Part shown: positions 1-8,575 of the stretch, piece after piece
Layout of the letters: the number at the start of each line of letters is the position of its first letter
How positions within the stretch are numbered: the stretch's first letter is position 1
Assembly (NCBI GenBank): GCA_029851835.1
Contig: JARKVD010000017.1
Location: 1 to 64,000, forward strand
Direction of reading: 5' to 3'
DNA length: 64,000 nucleotides
DNA from: Clostridium sp.
GTDB taxonomy: Bacteria > Bacillota > Clostridia > Clostridiales > Clostridiaceae
Position numbers and translations under genes: made by a program
The notes under the pieces: model-generated
The model's database searches: none
What the model was told of the DNA's origin: nothing
Seen by the model: only the letters and a program-made list of their open reading frames with translations

Positions 1-521
1 TAACAGCCCTCTATAGCATAACTTTAAAGATGACCACCAATGATGAAACCTATATGTTTAAAGGCTTCATAATGGCATTTAAAGAAAATTTTAAAGCTTC
101 AACCATTGTTTGGCTAATCTTCATTGCTATTGGACTAGTTCTTAGTGCTGACTTCTTCTTTACTAACCTTTTCAATACTATGAAAATAAGCAGCATACTA
201 AGAGTTGTCTTTACTGGACTTTTAATAATAGTTTTTATAATGCTTTCTTATGTATTCCCTATAGTAGCGAAGTTTTATAACACTACGGTAAATTACATTA
301 AGAATTCCTTCTTAATGGCCCTCTGTCATCTACCTGAAACTCTTGGAATATTTCTAGTAAATGCTCTTCCAATAGTTTGCTTCTTAGTTGGTTCTTACCT
401 TCTAGCCTTCGGAACTGTATTTTATTTGTTTATTGGCTTTTCCCTAAGTGCCTTCATAAACTCCTTCTTATTTAATAAGGTATTTGTACATTATATAATA
501 GAAACTCAACCCGAAATTTAA
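1..521 (+). CDS. YesL-like DUF624 membrane protein, 5' end outside window
   Basis: The frame is open to the left edge. Codons before the first ATG at 30 read TALYSITLK, which matches the ALYxVTLKM stretch near the N-terminus of YesL/DUF624 proteins, so the true start lies upstream. About 172 residues are visible, with four hydrophobic segments alternating with short polar loops, as in this roughly 200-residue integral membrane family. DUF624 genes often sit beside sugar ABC transporters or glycan-use genes, but the function is not established. A short inverted repeat (ACTCAACC at 504-511, GGTTGAGT at 523-530) straddles the stop codon, and a stronger terminator-like hairpin follows at 774-800. 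Confidence 0.8.
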   Translation, partial: TALYSITLKMTTNDETYMFKGFIMAFKENFKASTIVWLIFIAIGLVLSADFFFTNLFNTMKISSILRVVFTGLLIIVFIMLSYVFPIVAKFYNTTVNYIKNSFLMALCHLPETLGIFLVNALPIVCFLVGSYLLAFGTVFYLFIGFSLSAFINSFLFNKVFVHYIIETQPEI

Positions 522-558
522 TGGTTGAGTAACATTTACTTAATTAAAATTACTCTCA

Positions 559-598
559 AATAGCTCCTTCTATATTCATTCAAATGAGCAAGTTACCT
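559..598 (+). repeat. Degenerate family A repeat fragment
   Basis: GCTCCTTC, then tatattcattc, then AAATGAGCAAGTT resembles the first hairpin of the family A repeat found elsewhere here (ACTCCTTC, loop, GAAGGAGTAAGTT), but the arms pair only partly. It lies in the non-coding stretch after the YesL-like gene. It could be chance in AT-rich DNA. Confidence 0.3.
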
Positions 599-731
599 TG
601 TAATGTCATTATACTTTTATAAAGATTTAATTTTAATTGTCAGTTGTGGGAATTTTTGAACATAATTGTTCTATTGGATTTTTGGGTTGCATTCGTAACG
701 ATTAAGAATATATGAATATGTAAATGTTTTA

Positions 732-770
732 TTAATTTAGAATGCTCGAATATAGAATGAAGAATGAAGG
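732..770 (+). repeat. Left arm of a 38-bp inverted repeat; family B array
   Basis: This stretch of AGAATG words (TTAATTTAGAATGCTCGAA onward) is matched in inverse orientation at 1818-1855, with about 33 of 38 positions agreeing. The two arms frame the gene at 1012-1713. It is also the conserved block of the family B repeat seen near 41.1, 52.8 and 60.1 kb. Confidence 0.6.
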
Positions 771-773
771 TTG

Positions 774-805
774 AAATCCAGCTGATGCTGGATTTCTTTT
801 ATTTT
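774..805 (+). terminator. Rho-independent terminator (family B hairpin) after the YesL-like gene
   Basis: AAATCCAGC (774-782), loop tgat, GCTGGATTT (787-795), then a T-rich run CTTTTATTTTAT. It is correctly oriented to end the plus-strand gene stopping at 521. The same hairpin with a different loop recurs at 60085-60107. Confidence 0.65.
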
Positions 806-921
806 ATATTTTGGATTCTCTTTTTGGAGAATGTTTATTGGTTTGTATGGTTGAAGTAAGTGAGAATTTTAATATTATTTCTACCGCTAGTGTATATATT
901 GATTATAGGTCATAAAAAAGA

Positions 922-949
922 GGTGTCAAAACTTTTAAATAATGACACC
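922..949 (-). terminator. Terminator of the 1012-1713 gene
   Basis: GGTGTCA (922-928) pairs with TGACACC (943-949). On the minus strand the stem is followed by TCTTTTTTAT, a typical U-tract, about 60 bases past the stop codon of the gene read leftward. Confidence 0.7.
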
Positions 950-1011
950 CCATATCTTAAATGCTGAACTCCTATATTTTACTTATCAAATTCTAATTTT
1001 TAAAACACACT

Positions 1012-1713
1012 TCACTTATCATAAACATTGAACCTTATACTGTTCGGCTTCAACATATTATCCTCAAATATATATTCTATAACTACTTCTCCAATAAACA
1101 ATGATGGTGATACTTGAGCTGCAACTGTTGCAATCAATGTTTTATTAACCACGGAATAATTTATGACATTTCCAAAGTATACATCTGTAAACCAAAATCC
1201 AACACTATTCTTTTTAACCCTCGTTGAAAACTTACTATTTCCAATAGATATATTAATAATTACAGGGTCTAAATCTTGATTTAATCCTGTATGAACTTTA
1301 CTTTTAATCTCATCTAAGGGGTCTACCATTTTAATTTCCTCGAAATTATCTACTTTAAAAATATTTACTTCTTGAATACTTACTTCTGTACCTGTCCATT
1401 TTGTAGTTATTACAAGTAATTCATCCTTATTATCATTATTAACATCACTGAGAATTAGTTCTGGGGCAAATGCTAAACCTACATCCACCTTCCAGGAAAA
1501 CTCTTTTTTACTTTCATTTATCTGAAGTAAAATTTTTTCATATACACCACTTTGCCTAATCTCCTCCTCCTTCCAATCCATAGCATATAACTTAATATTT
1601 CCTTCTGGTGTAGATGCTAATAATTTATAATCTTCCACATGATTTTCTTCAAATTTAAACAAGTTGAAAGAAATTACAAATGGCAACATATAGCACATTA
1701 ATTTAAAAAACAT
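1012..1713 (-). CDS. Secreted hypothetical protein with a VCBS/FG-GAP-like calcium motif
   Basis: 233 residues. The ATG at 1713 is chosen because GAGGTG lies seven bases upstream; a TTG one codon earlier is poorly spaced. The N-terminus (residues 1-20) is hydrophobic with a lysine at position 4, a plausible signal peptide without a lipobox cysteine. Near residue 90 it has LSDVNNDNKDELLV, the DxNxDxxDE calcium-binding loop of VCBS/FG-GAP repeats. The rest is beta-rich. I do not recognise a specific family and no enzymatic role can be claimed. The gene stands alone with its own terminator and is framed by an inverted repeat (732-770 and 1818-1855), which suggests it may be a passenger of a small element. 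Confidence 0.6.
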   Translation of the reverse strand: MFFKLMCYMLPFVISFNLFKFEENHVEDYKLLASTPEGNIKLYAMDWKEEEIRQSGVYEKILLQINESKKEFSWKVDVGLAFAPELILSDVNNDNKDELLVITTKWTGTEVSIQEVNIFKVDNFEEIKMVDPLDEIKSKVHTGLNQDLDPVIINISIGNSKFSTRVKKNSVGFWFTDVYFGNVINYSVVNKTLIATVAAQVSPSLFIGEVVIEYIFEDNMLKPNSIRFNVYDK

Positions 1714-1817
1714 CAATAATCACCTCGCTATTGTATAGTTTTTCAATAACCTAAATAATTATCAATGCTTTAAATAACTTGATTATATGAATCGCAATAA
1801 ACAAGCTATATTTATAG

Positions 1818-1855
1818 CCTTCATTCTACATTCTTAATTCCAGCATCCTAATTAA
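1818..1855 (-). repeat. Right arm of the inverted repeat around 1012-1713
   Basis: Starts CCTTCATTCTACATTC and ends CCTAATTAA, the reverse complement of 732-770 with a few mismatches and one indel. It belongs to the family B CATTCT/AGAATG arrays. Confidence 0.6.
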
Positions 1856-1890
1856 AAAAAGAGCCTTGCTTCTCAAAGAAGCAAGGCTCT
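1854..1890 (-). terminator. Terminator of the AraC-GH2-HAD-GH3 operon
   Basis: A perfect 13-bp stem: GAGCCTTGCTTCT (1861-1873) pairs with AGAAGCAAGGCTC (1877-1889) around a 3-base loop. On the minus strand it is followed by seven Ts. It lies about 200 bases past the GH3 stop, so the family A repeat at 1914-2083 is in the 3' untranslated region. Confidence 0.85.
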
Positions 1891-1913
1891 TTCAAACTAT
1901 CCGTATATTATTA

Positions 1914-2083
1914 AGGAAACTCCGCCTCACATGCGTTCGGTGGAGTGCTCGAAGAGTAAGTTCGTGTTTCCAAATCATAGATTTGGACACTCACTTAACT
2001 TCCACTGACCAAATCAAAGATGCACTCTGTGGAAGTTCTGCTGACCAAATCAAAGATTTGGAGCATCACTTCTGGACTCTCAC
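1914..2083 (+). repeat. Family A hairpin repeat, long copy
   Basis: Four stem-loops in a row: ACTCCGCC (1919-1926) with GGTGGAGT (1939-1946); CCAAATC-ata-GATTTGG (1970-1986); ACTTCCAC (1998-2005) with GTGGAAGT (2029-2036); and CCAAATC-aaa-GATTTGG (2045-2061). The repeat's usual ending, CACTTA, runs into the GH3 stop codon. The GCC/GGT arm pair replaces the TTC/GAA pair of other copies, so pairing is kept. Confidence 0.8.
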
Positions 2084-3853
2084 TTATAGTCTAGTATCCC
2101 ACATACCGCAGAATGCATCTACTGGGTCAACCCCAACGAATTCGCTTTCTCCAGTTAACTTAGCAACTAATGCATCTATTGTAACTTCATTAGCGTCATA
2201 TGTGTTAATGTAAGTCTTAGCTTGTGGCACGTCAGCTAAAAGGAATGGGCTCTTGAATGAAACAACGATTGTTGGTATTTCATGTACATACCATGGAATC
2301 TCTTTTCCACCTTTAGAGAATCCCCAGCCCACTCTTTCAACAGTCATTCCAGTTCCGTTTACAGCAGCTGCTGTAATGATAAGGTCATACTTATCTACAA
2401 ACTCTCCTACTGGACTTTTTCCTAGGAAATATTTCATTACTGCAAGGTTCTTCTCAGCACCTTCTTTTTTAGCTAATTCTTCTAATGGAGAAACATACAT
2501 TTCAACATCGAAGCCTTTAGCTCTTAATTTTTCTGCTAACTTGTCTGCTGGAGAAGGTCCCTTTGGCATAATAAGATTAAACATTGATCCACCACTTGAT
2601 GTTACTCCACCAACTGGAACTATTAGTATTCTTTTATGCTTTTCTACAGATAGAGGTAATACATCTTGTTTATTCTTAACTAAAGTTATAGCTTTATCAG
2701 CAACTTCTTTAGCTATTTTCTTGTGCTCTTCACATCCAACTACAGATAAACCTTCTACTGGTGGAACAAATTCTTCCTTAGCTTTTTTGTGTAAACCAAG
2801 ACCTGCTTTAGCTCCTAATATTCTAGTTAAAGCATCATGAAGTCTCTCTTCTGTGATTACTCCATTTTTGTAACCTTCCATCATGTATCCGAAGTCTTCA
2901 TCTAAATCATTGAAGAATAAGAACATATCGCAACCAGCAGCTATAGCTTGTGGTAATACATCTTTACGTTTCATAGCACAAGTCATTCCTACCATGTGAG
3001 AAGCATCTGTTACTACTAAACCATTGAAACCTAATTTACCTTTTAGTAAATCAGTAGTGATTTCTTTACATAAAGAAGCTGGTAATATATCTTCATCCTT
3101 TATTGCTTTGTTGAAGTGTTTTGTGTATGCTGGGAATAAGAAGTGTCCAATCATAACACTTTGAATTCCTTCATCTATAAGACCTTTGTATATTAAACCA
3201 TAAGATTTATCCCACTCTTCACATCCAAGGCTCATTACAGCATTAGATATGTGGTGATCTCTTTCATCAATTCCATCTCCTGGGAAGTGCTTCATTGCAC
3301 AAATCATGTTGCTTTCACTAACGCCTTTGAAGTATCCTAAAGCATTAGCTAACACCTTCTCAGCTTCATTAGAGAAACATCTAGAAGATATAATTGGGTT
3401 TCTCCAGTTTAAGTTTATATCTACAAGTGGAGCAAATGTCCAGTTACTTCCTGTCGCAGCTCCCTCTATTCCACTGATTCTTCCCATTTCATAAGCGTAT
3501 TTAGGATCATTAGTAGCTCCTATTTTAACTGGAAGACCAACTTCTGTTCCGCCGCCACAAGCACCGTTTCCGCCGCCTTCAAGGTTTGAAGCTATAAATA
3601 GCGGAATTTTACTGTTTGTTTGAAGAATAACGTTTTGCTGATGTATTTCAGCTGCTGAACCAGGGTTGTATCTTGCAGCACCTATGTGATAGTTATTTAC
3701 TACATTTTTAAGATACTCCTCATCTCTAGTTATTCCAAGGTTAACGAATAACTGTCCTATTTTTTCTTCAATTGTCATGCTTGCAATTGTGTCTTCTACC
3801 CATTTAATAGCCTCATCGTCAAGATTAAATGGTTTTGCTTTTAAGTTTACCAT
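2084..3853 (-). CDS. Glycoside hydrolase family 3 enzyme
   Basis: 589 residues. ATG preceded by AGGAGG. The GH3 N-terminal TIM barrel carries KHFPGDG (residues 188-194) followed by D..HH, the pattern of NagZ-type beta-N-acetylhexosaminidases, where a loop Asp-His pair serves as acid/base. VVTDASHM supplies the likely nucleophile Asp283. A second alpha/beta domain spans about residues 380-580. There is no signal peptide, so it acts in the cytoplasm on an imported glycoside. It is the last gene of a leftward operon with an AraC regulator, a GH2 enzyme and a HAD phosphatase. The substrate could be a beta-N-acetylglucosaminide or beta-glucoside; the KHFPG-D-H motif favours the hexosaminidase-like branch. 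Confidence 0.85.
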   Translation of the reverse strand: MVNLKAKPFNLDDEAIKWVEDTIASMTIEEKIGQLFVNLGITRDEEYLKNVVNNYHIGAARYNPGSAAEIHQQNVILQTNSKIPLFIASNLEGGGNGACGGGTEVGLPVKIGATNDPKYAYEMGRISGIEGAATGSNWTFAPLVDINLNWRNPIISSRCFSNEAEKVLANALGYFKGVSESNMICAMKHFPGDGIDERDHHISNAVMSLGCEEWDKSYGLIYKGLIDEGIQSVMIGHFLFPAYTKHFNKAIKDEDILPASLCKEITTDLLKGKLGFNGLVVTDASHMVGMTCAMKRKDVLPQAIAAGCDMFLFFNDLDEDFGYMMEGYKNGVITEERLHDALTRILGAKAGLGLHKKAKEEFVPPVEGLSVVGCEEHKKIAKEVADKAITLVKNKQDVLPLSVEKHKRILIVPVGGVTSSGGSMFNLIMPKGPSPADKLAEKLRAKGFDVEMYVSPLEELAKKEGAEKNLAVMKYFLGKSPVGEFVDKYDLIITAAAVNGTGMTVERVGWGFSKGGKEIPWYVHEIPTIVVSFKSPFLLADVPQAKTYINTYDANEVTIDALVAKLTGESEFVGVDPVDAFCGMWDTRL

Positions 3854-3977
3854 AATTCTTTCCTCCTAGTTTGATCAATTTTTTATTCATTAAGTTCCAA
3901 ATACCTACCCTAAAAGGCGCCTTTTATTTGGCTTCTTAAAGCTTACTCATTCTAATAAATATAGATATGAGTTCACT

Positions 3978-4808
3978 TTATCTATCAAGAACTGAATAGT
4001 ATTCCTCTATCCAGATATCTTGCTTATCCTTAGTAATCTTACCTTCAACTAGTGCTGGTAAAACTTCATCTTTGAATCTTTTCCAGCTCTCTGCTTCTTT
4101 TCCTACTATAATAGGATAACACCATACGCCATTGTCCTCTGCAGCTTTTATGTCTCCAGGAGCATCACCTATCATTATTACTTTTTCTTTATCATAGCCT
4201 TTATCTAGTAAAGCATTTATACAAAAGGCCTTACTTCCTTCTTCTTGTGAAAGAAGTCCATGAACAAATTCTGTGAAGTTATGCTTTTCCCATTCATGCT
4301 CTAAAGCCATTTTATTGGCACTGCTTACTGCTGCAATATCAGCAACTTTAGAAGCTTCTTTTAAAGCTTCATAAGCATTTTCAAATGGATAACCATCTTC
4401 ACTTAATTTTTTAATTTCCTTATTAGTGTCTTCACTCCACTGCAGAACAGTTCTCATACAAGGGTTATCATTAGTTTTTAAGAACTCTTCTATGGCTCTG
4501 TTTGAAAGCTCTGGACTATTATTGCAGAAATCTTCGAAAGCATCTAAGCCTTCAACCTCTACCTTTAAAGCCTTAAGAGTTAATAAACAAGCTTTAAATC
4601 TGTTTATTCCTCTTGTCCTTGAAAATAAGTTTATTTTTAGCCAAGTTTCATAAGCTTCAGTACATCTGTGATTTAAGTCAAAACTTTCGATGAAGCATGG
4701 TGCAAAGCATTTTTCATGCTTTGCATCCATTACATCCATGACACAACCATCACTATCTGCACACACTAAAAATTCTTTTTCTTTTTTTAAATCAGATAAT
4801 ATACTCAT
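3978..4808 (-). CDS. HAD-superfamily hydrolase (probable phosphatase)
   Basis: About 276 residues. HAD motif I is in VCADSDGCVMD (D18 and D20 from this start) and motif IV in MIGDAPGDIKAAED; a large helical cap of about 130 residues lies between, as in class I HAD enzymes of the phosphoglycolate phosphatase type. The ATG at 4808 is preferred because AAAGGA lies nine bases upstream; the in-frame ATG at 4817 abuts that site. It sits between the GH2 and GH3 genes, so it probably dephosphorylates a sugar phosphate made in this pathway. The substrate is unknown. Confidence 0.75.
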   Translation of the reverse strand: MSILSDLKKEKEFLVCADSDGCVMDVMDAKHEKCFAPCFIESFDLNHRCTEAYETWLKINLFSRTRGINRFKACLLTLKALKVEVEGLDAFEDFCNNSPELSNRAIEEFLKTNDNPCMRTVLQWSEDTNKEIKKLSEDGYPFENAYEALKEASKVADIAAVSSANKMALEHEWEKHNFTEFVHGLLSQEEGSKAFCINALLDKGYDKEKVIMIGDAPGDIKAAEDNGVWCYPIIVGKEAESWKRFKDEVLPALVEGKITKDKQDIWIEEYYSVLDR

Positions 4809-4857
4809 AGATTTCATTCCTTTTTCATTTATTTCATTACTTTAATTCGTAATTTAA

Positions 4858-7128
4858 CTATTTTTTTATTTTATTTAACTTATCATTGACTAGGAATAAA
4901 GCACCCTGTGGCATTTTCTTTCCTGCCATTTTAGCAAGATCTTTGAATGTAAAGTTTTGAAGCATCTTCATCATTCCTTTATTAATCTTCATTCCCTGTC
5001 CAGACATGATTCCAGCCATTAACTCTCCAAGAACTGCTCCAGCCTCTGGATGAGCCATAACTTCACCAAATTTATCTTCCACTGAGAAATAGCCTTCCTT
5101 TATTTCCAATTTTGTTGGAACTGCTCTTCCATCATCAAACCAGTTAGCAACTCCGCCACCTTCTAGTTCTTCTGTATCATCATCAACAAAGATATAACTT
5201 TCATCTGCTATCTCTACACCCTTTAAGATAATTGTTTCTTCTGCAATTAATTTTTCCCCGTCATAGCCCTTGGCAGTTACTATGTTGTCACCAAGTTTTA
5301 ACATATTCCCTTTAAATTCAAAGATTTTCTCTGCCCATAAATCTATAGCTTTTCCATCAAGATTTAAAACTACCTTCTCACAGTTTGAGTAAACCTTTAT
5401 TGTTGTAGGTTTATCTATGACTCTGTTTTCAAATCTTCTTCCTGCAATGTGAACAAATTTCTCATTTGACCAGAAAGCTTTATAAGCAAAGAAGGCATCC
5501 TTCTTAATCTTTCTGTCAAAGGTAACAAGTCCTTTATTATTTCTTCCTTTAACTCCACCCTCATCACGCATGTCACTTCCAAAATCAAACATGTTCCAAA
5601 CATGAGTTGACCATAGATACGGTCTTGCAGCAAAGGTTTTTAACATTTCTTCATGGTAATATGCATGATACTCTTCTGTGTAATCACGGCAAGCAGGTGT
5701 TTCTGTATGGTATTTTATAATTCCTTCTGCACCATACTCCGATACACCTAGAGGCTTGTCCGGATGCATTCCATGGAAAGCATCAAGCCATGGACCATTT
5801 TGATTAACATCTCCACCATACCATCCAAAATAGTGATTATATGAAAGTACATCGGTAAAGTTATGCATCTCACTATCCATTTCCACCATTGACATATGTG
5901 CAATAGTAGTTAATCTTGTTGGATCAAGTTCCTTGCAAAGGTCTGCTAAAATCTTATGGTTTTCATATAATTCTTCACACTCTCCACCTATAGTTATTTC
6001 GTTAGAAATTCCCCAGAAGCAGATTGATGGATGGTTTATATTTTGTATAATTAATTCTTTCATTTGAGAAATGGTATTTTCTCTTCCTTCAGCTTTAAAT
6101 ACTGAAATGAATGGAATTTCAGCCCAGATCACTTGACCATATTTATCACATAAATCATAGAAATATTCATCATGCTGATAATGTGCAAGTCTGATTGTTG
6201 TTGCTCCTACTTCACAGATTAACTTCATATCTTCTTCATGGTCTGCTTTAGAAATTGCCCATCCCTTATCTTCTCTATCCTGGTGTCTTGAAACTCCATG
6301 TAAGTGATATGGCTTACCATTTAAGAAGAAACCTAATTCTTTATCTACATGATAGGTTCTTATACCAAAATCCACCTTTACTTCATCTATTGCTTTTTCA
6401 TCTTCTAATAAAGTAACCTTGGCTGTATATAAGTATGGATCAATAACTCCATGCCATAAATGTGGATTTTCAATTTTAAGTTTTACTTTTCCTTCTATTG
6501 TTGTAGTAGAACCTTCAGCAACACAACTGTTGTTTTCATCTAATATTTCAACTTTAATCTTTTTTCCTTCAGCATTTATAGTATATGCATTAACTGTTAC
6601 TAAAGCTTTATTTTCTTCAACTTCAGAAATTACTACAACACCTTTACCGCCGTAGTATTCAAGGTCAAAATGAGTATTATTTACGTATATAAGATTCACA
6701 TCTCGATATATACCACCATAAAAAGTAAAATCAGCCATTCCAGGATAAACTCTATGATTTTCCCTATTGTCTGCTTTTACAAATAAAGTGTTTCCTTTTT
6801 CAGAAATAACATTAGTAATGTCAGCCCTAAAAGTTGAGAATCCACCTTCATGATATGCAACTTGCACACCATTCACATAAACTGTAGCTATTGAGTTAAC
6901 CCCTTTAAACTCAAGGAAAACTCGCCCACCTTCAGTATTAATAACTCCAAGGTCTTTTTTATACCAGCAGCTATTTCTATAAAAGTCTGAACCACCATCT
7001 TGTCCATCTAGGTTGTTCCAAGTGTGAGGAATATTAACGTTTTCAAATCCAGTATAGTTATTATCTGGTTTTTGAATATCATCTTTAGTGAATAACCAGT
7101 TTTCGTTAATGTTAATAACTTTTCTCAT
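4858..7128 (-). CDS. Glycoside hydrolase family 2 enzyme (beta-galactosidase/beta-glucuronidase type)
   Basis: 756 residues with classic GH2 order: sugar-binding jelly roll (about 1-150, NIPHTWN, FYGGIYRDV), Ig-like domain (155-255), TIM barrel (256-540) and a second Ig-like region. The acid/base is Glu377 in WGISNEI and the nucleophile Glu464 in GVSEYGAEG. An N-N-K-G motif in GRNNKGL aligns with the NxK carboxylate-binding motif of bacterial beta-glucuronidases. Similar sequences also occur in other GH2 enzymes, so a glucuronide substrate is only a suggestion, helped by the nearby hexuronate genes. Residues 689-756 form an extra helical tail not needed for GH2 catalysis. No signal peptide. 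Second gene of the leftward operon. Confidence 0.85.
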   Translation of the reverse strand: MRKVININENWLFTKDDIQKPDNNYTGFENVNIPHTWNNLDGQDGGSDFYRNSCWYKKDLGVINTEGGRVFLEFKGVNSIATVYVNGVQVAYHEGGFSTFRADITNVISEKGNTLFVKADNRENHRVYPGMADFTFYGGIYRDVNLIYVNNTHFDLEYYGGKGVVVISEVEENKALVTVNAYTINAEGKKIKVEILDENNSCVAEGSTTTIEGKVKLKIENPHLWHGVIDPYLYTAKVTLLEDEKAIDEVKVDFGIRTYHVDKELGFFLNGKPYHLHGVSRHQDREDKGWAISKADHEEDMKLICEVGATTIRLAHYQHDEYFYDLCDKYGQVIWAEIPFISVFKAEGRENTISQMKELIIQNINHPSICFWGISNEITIGGECEELYENHKILADLCKELDPTRLTTIAHMSMVEMDSEMHNFTDVLSYNHYFGWYGGDVNQNGPWLDAFHGMHPDKPLGVSEYGAEGIIKYHTETPACRDYTEEYHAYYHEEMLKTFAARPYLWSTHVWNMFDFGSDMRDEGGVKGRNNKGLVTFDRKIKKDAFFAYKAFWSNEKFVHIAGRRFENRVIDKPTTIKVYSNCEKVVLNLDGKAIDLWAEKIFEFKGNMLKLGDNIVTAKGYDGEKLIAEETIILKGVEIADESYIFVDDDTEELEGGGVANWFDDGRAVPTKLEIKEGYFSVEDKFGEVMAHPEAGAVLGELMAGIMSGQGMKINKGMMKMLQNFTFKDLAKMAGKKMPQGALFLVNDKLNKIKK

Positions 7129-7176
7129 TCTTCCTTACCCCTTTACTCATAAAACTTTTATTTTTTTGAATTTCAT

Positions 7177-8070
7177 TTAGCGATTACTATTTTTCTTAAT
7201 TTCACTTACAAACTCCTTAGGGCTGATACCATATTCTGATTTAAAGGCCCTGTAAAAGTTTGCATAATCTCCAAATCCGCATCTTTGGTATACATCTGTT
7301 GGTGAAAACTCATCATATAGCATCTGTTTTGCAATTAAAAGTCTCTTCTGAATAATATATCTGTATATGCTTGTTCCAACAACTCGGTTGAATTCATGAC
7401 TTAAGTGGTATTTACTCATAAAAAATTTAGATGCCAAATCTTCTAATGATATTTTTTCCTGATAGTGGTTGTTAATATAATTGACCACTTCACTAGCTAA
7501 AGCACTTCCTTTATCTTGAGGTTTATACATATTAGGTGTTTCTCTCATAAGTCTATTAATTTCTACTAAAAGTTGTCCTAAAAAACATCCTTTTAAAAAT
7601 TCACTACCGTATAATTCATTTTCATTTTCAAAAATCATTAATTTAAGAAGCTTTAAAATATTATTTTGACGCTGAGTTCCAACTCTTAATAAATTTGATC
7701 TTTTTTGATCTGTGCAATCAAAACATTCTGTCAAGTCTTCATGTTTAGTTTTAAATCTATCCATGCAGCTCTTTCTTACCCACAGAACGATTCTTTCATA
7801 TGGCGCATCTCCACTACCAAACTTTGGTTGATGAAGTTCCTTAGGATTGATTAGCAGAACATCTCCTGGTAAAAGTACATACTGCTTACTTTCAATACTA
7901 AAGGTAACATCTCCTGAAATAAAAAAGTATATTTCATAAAAATCATGGTGATGTAAATCTACATTGAACTCTTCACCATCTACATCTTTATAATGTTTAT
8001 AATGATATACTTCAAAGTCATTTGCAGTCATAAGCTGACTATGATTAAACTTCTGATATTTTTCGCCCAT
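7177..8070 (-). CDS. AraC-family transcriptional regulator with cupin sensor domain
   Basis: 297 residues. The N-terminal cupin includes DLHHHDFYEIYFFISG and LLPGDVLLINPKELHQP, the usual ligand-sensing fold. The C-terminal pair of helix-turn-helix motifs (about 195-290) ends with CGFGDYANFYRAFKSEYGISP, the AraC/XylS signature. It is the first gene of the leftward glycosidase operon and is divergent from the dehydrogenase/TIM-barrel operon at 8576. Two 22-bp-spaced direct repeats at 8391-8425 are the likely binding site. Two family A repeats lie in its leader. It most likely activates one or both operons in response to a glycoside or a product of it. Confidence 0.9.
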   Translation of the reverse strand: MGEKYQKFNHSQLMTANDFEVYHYKHYKDVDGEEFNVDLHHHDFYEIYFFISGDVTFSIESKQYVLLPGDVLLINPKELHQPKFGSGDAPYERIVLWVRKSCMDRFKTKHEDLTECFDCTDQKRSNLLRVGTQRQNNILKLLKLMIFENENELYGSEFLKGCFLGQLLVEINRLMRETPNMYKPQDKGSALASEVVNYINNHYQEKISLEDLASKFFMSKYHLSHEFNRVVGTSIYRYIIQKRLLIAKQMLYDEFSPTDVYQRCGFGDYANFYRAFKSEYGISPKEFVSEIKKNSNR

Positions 8071-8106
8071 AATAATTACCTTCCTCTATGAAATAATTAT
8101 TGAAAC

Positions 8107-8180
8107 TTAAGTGACACTCCAAACACTTGATTTGGTAAGTGGAACTTACTCCTTCAAATGAATATGAGAAGGAGTTTCAT
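8107..8180 (-). repeat. Family A hairpin repeat in the AraC gene leader
   Basis: Read on the minus strand: GAAACTCCTTC, loop, GAAGGAGTAAGTTCC, then CCAAATCA with TTTGG, ending in CACTTAAG. It begins about 37 bases upstream of the AraC start codon. Confidence 0.75.
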
Positions 8181-8230
8181 TATTAACGTTTAAACACATA
8201 ATTTGAATACTATATATAATTTGAATACTT

Positions 8231-8336
8231 AGGAAACTTCTTCGACTAAAAAAGCTTTCTATAAGTTAATGTCCAAATCTTTGATTTGGCTAACAGAAAC
8301 TTACTCCTTCGAATGAATATGAGAAGGAGTTTCCTA
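8231..8336 (-). repeat. Second family A repeat in the AraC/TIM-barrel divergent region
   Basis: Minus-strand orientation: GGAAACTCCTTC, loop, GAAGGAGTAAG, then CCAAATC-aaa-GATTTGG (8273-8289). A partial extra arm (AGGAAACTTCTTCGACT) extends to 8231. Confidence 0.75.
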
Positions 8337-8390
8337 TTAATAATAAGAATATAACAACATTGACAATGTGTCAAAACTTTCAGAAACTGT

Positions 8391-8425
8391 CGCAATATTC
8401 ACAATGACTTTCCGCAATATTAACA
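8391..8425. promoter_or_regulatory. Direct repeats 22 bp apart, candidate AraC-type operator
   Basis: CGCAATATTCACA (8391-8403) and CGCAATATTAACA (8413-8425) agree at 12 of 13 positions and start exactly 22 bp apart, two helical turns, the spacing expected for the two half-sites bound by an AraC-family dimer. They lie about 150 bp upstream of the plus-strand operon start and 320 bp from the AraC gene. Confidence 0.55.
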
Positions 8426-8575
8426 TATAAATATGTTATTTGAATATGATATCATCAAAATATAGCAAGGTAACATAAACATATTTAATAAAATAGTCAC
8501 TTAAACAATAATGAAAATGTTTAAATTCATTGCTTAAATTTACAAAAGCTATAAAAAGATGAGGTGTTTTAGATA

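Noticed and set aside
1866-2213. Open frame on the plus strand opposite the GH3 end
   Set aside because: It runs through the terminator and the family A repeat and then shadows GH3; no protein family or ribosome binding site.
8426-8575. Riboswitch upstream of the 8576 operon
   Set aside because: No recognisable aptamer core or terminator/antiterminator pair; only AT-rich promoter-like DNA.
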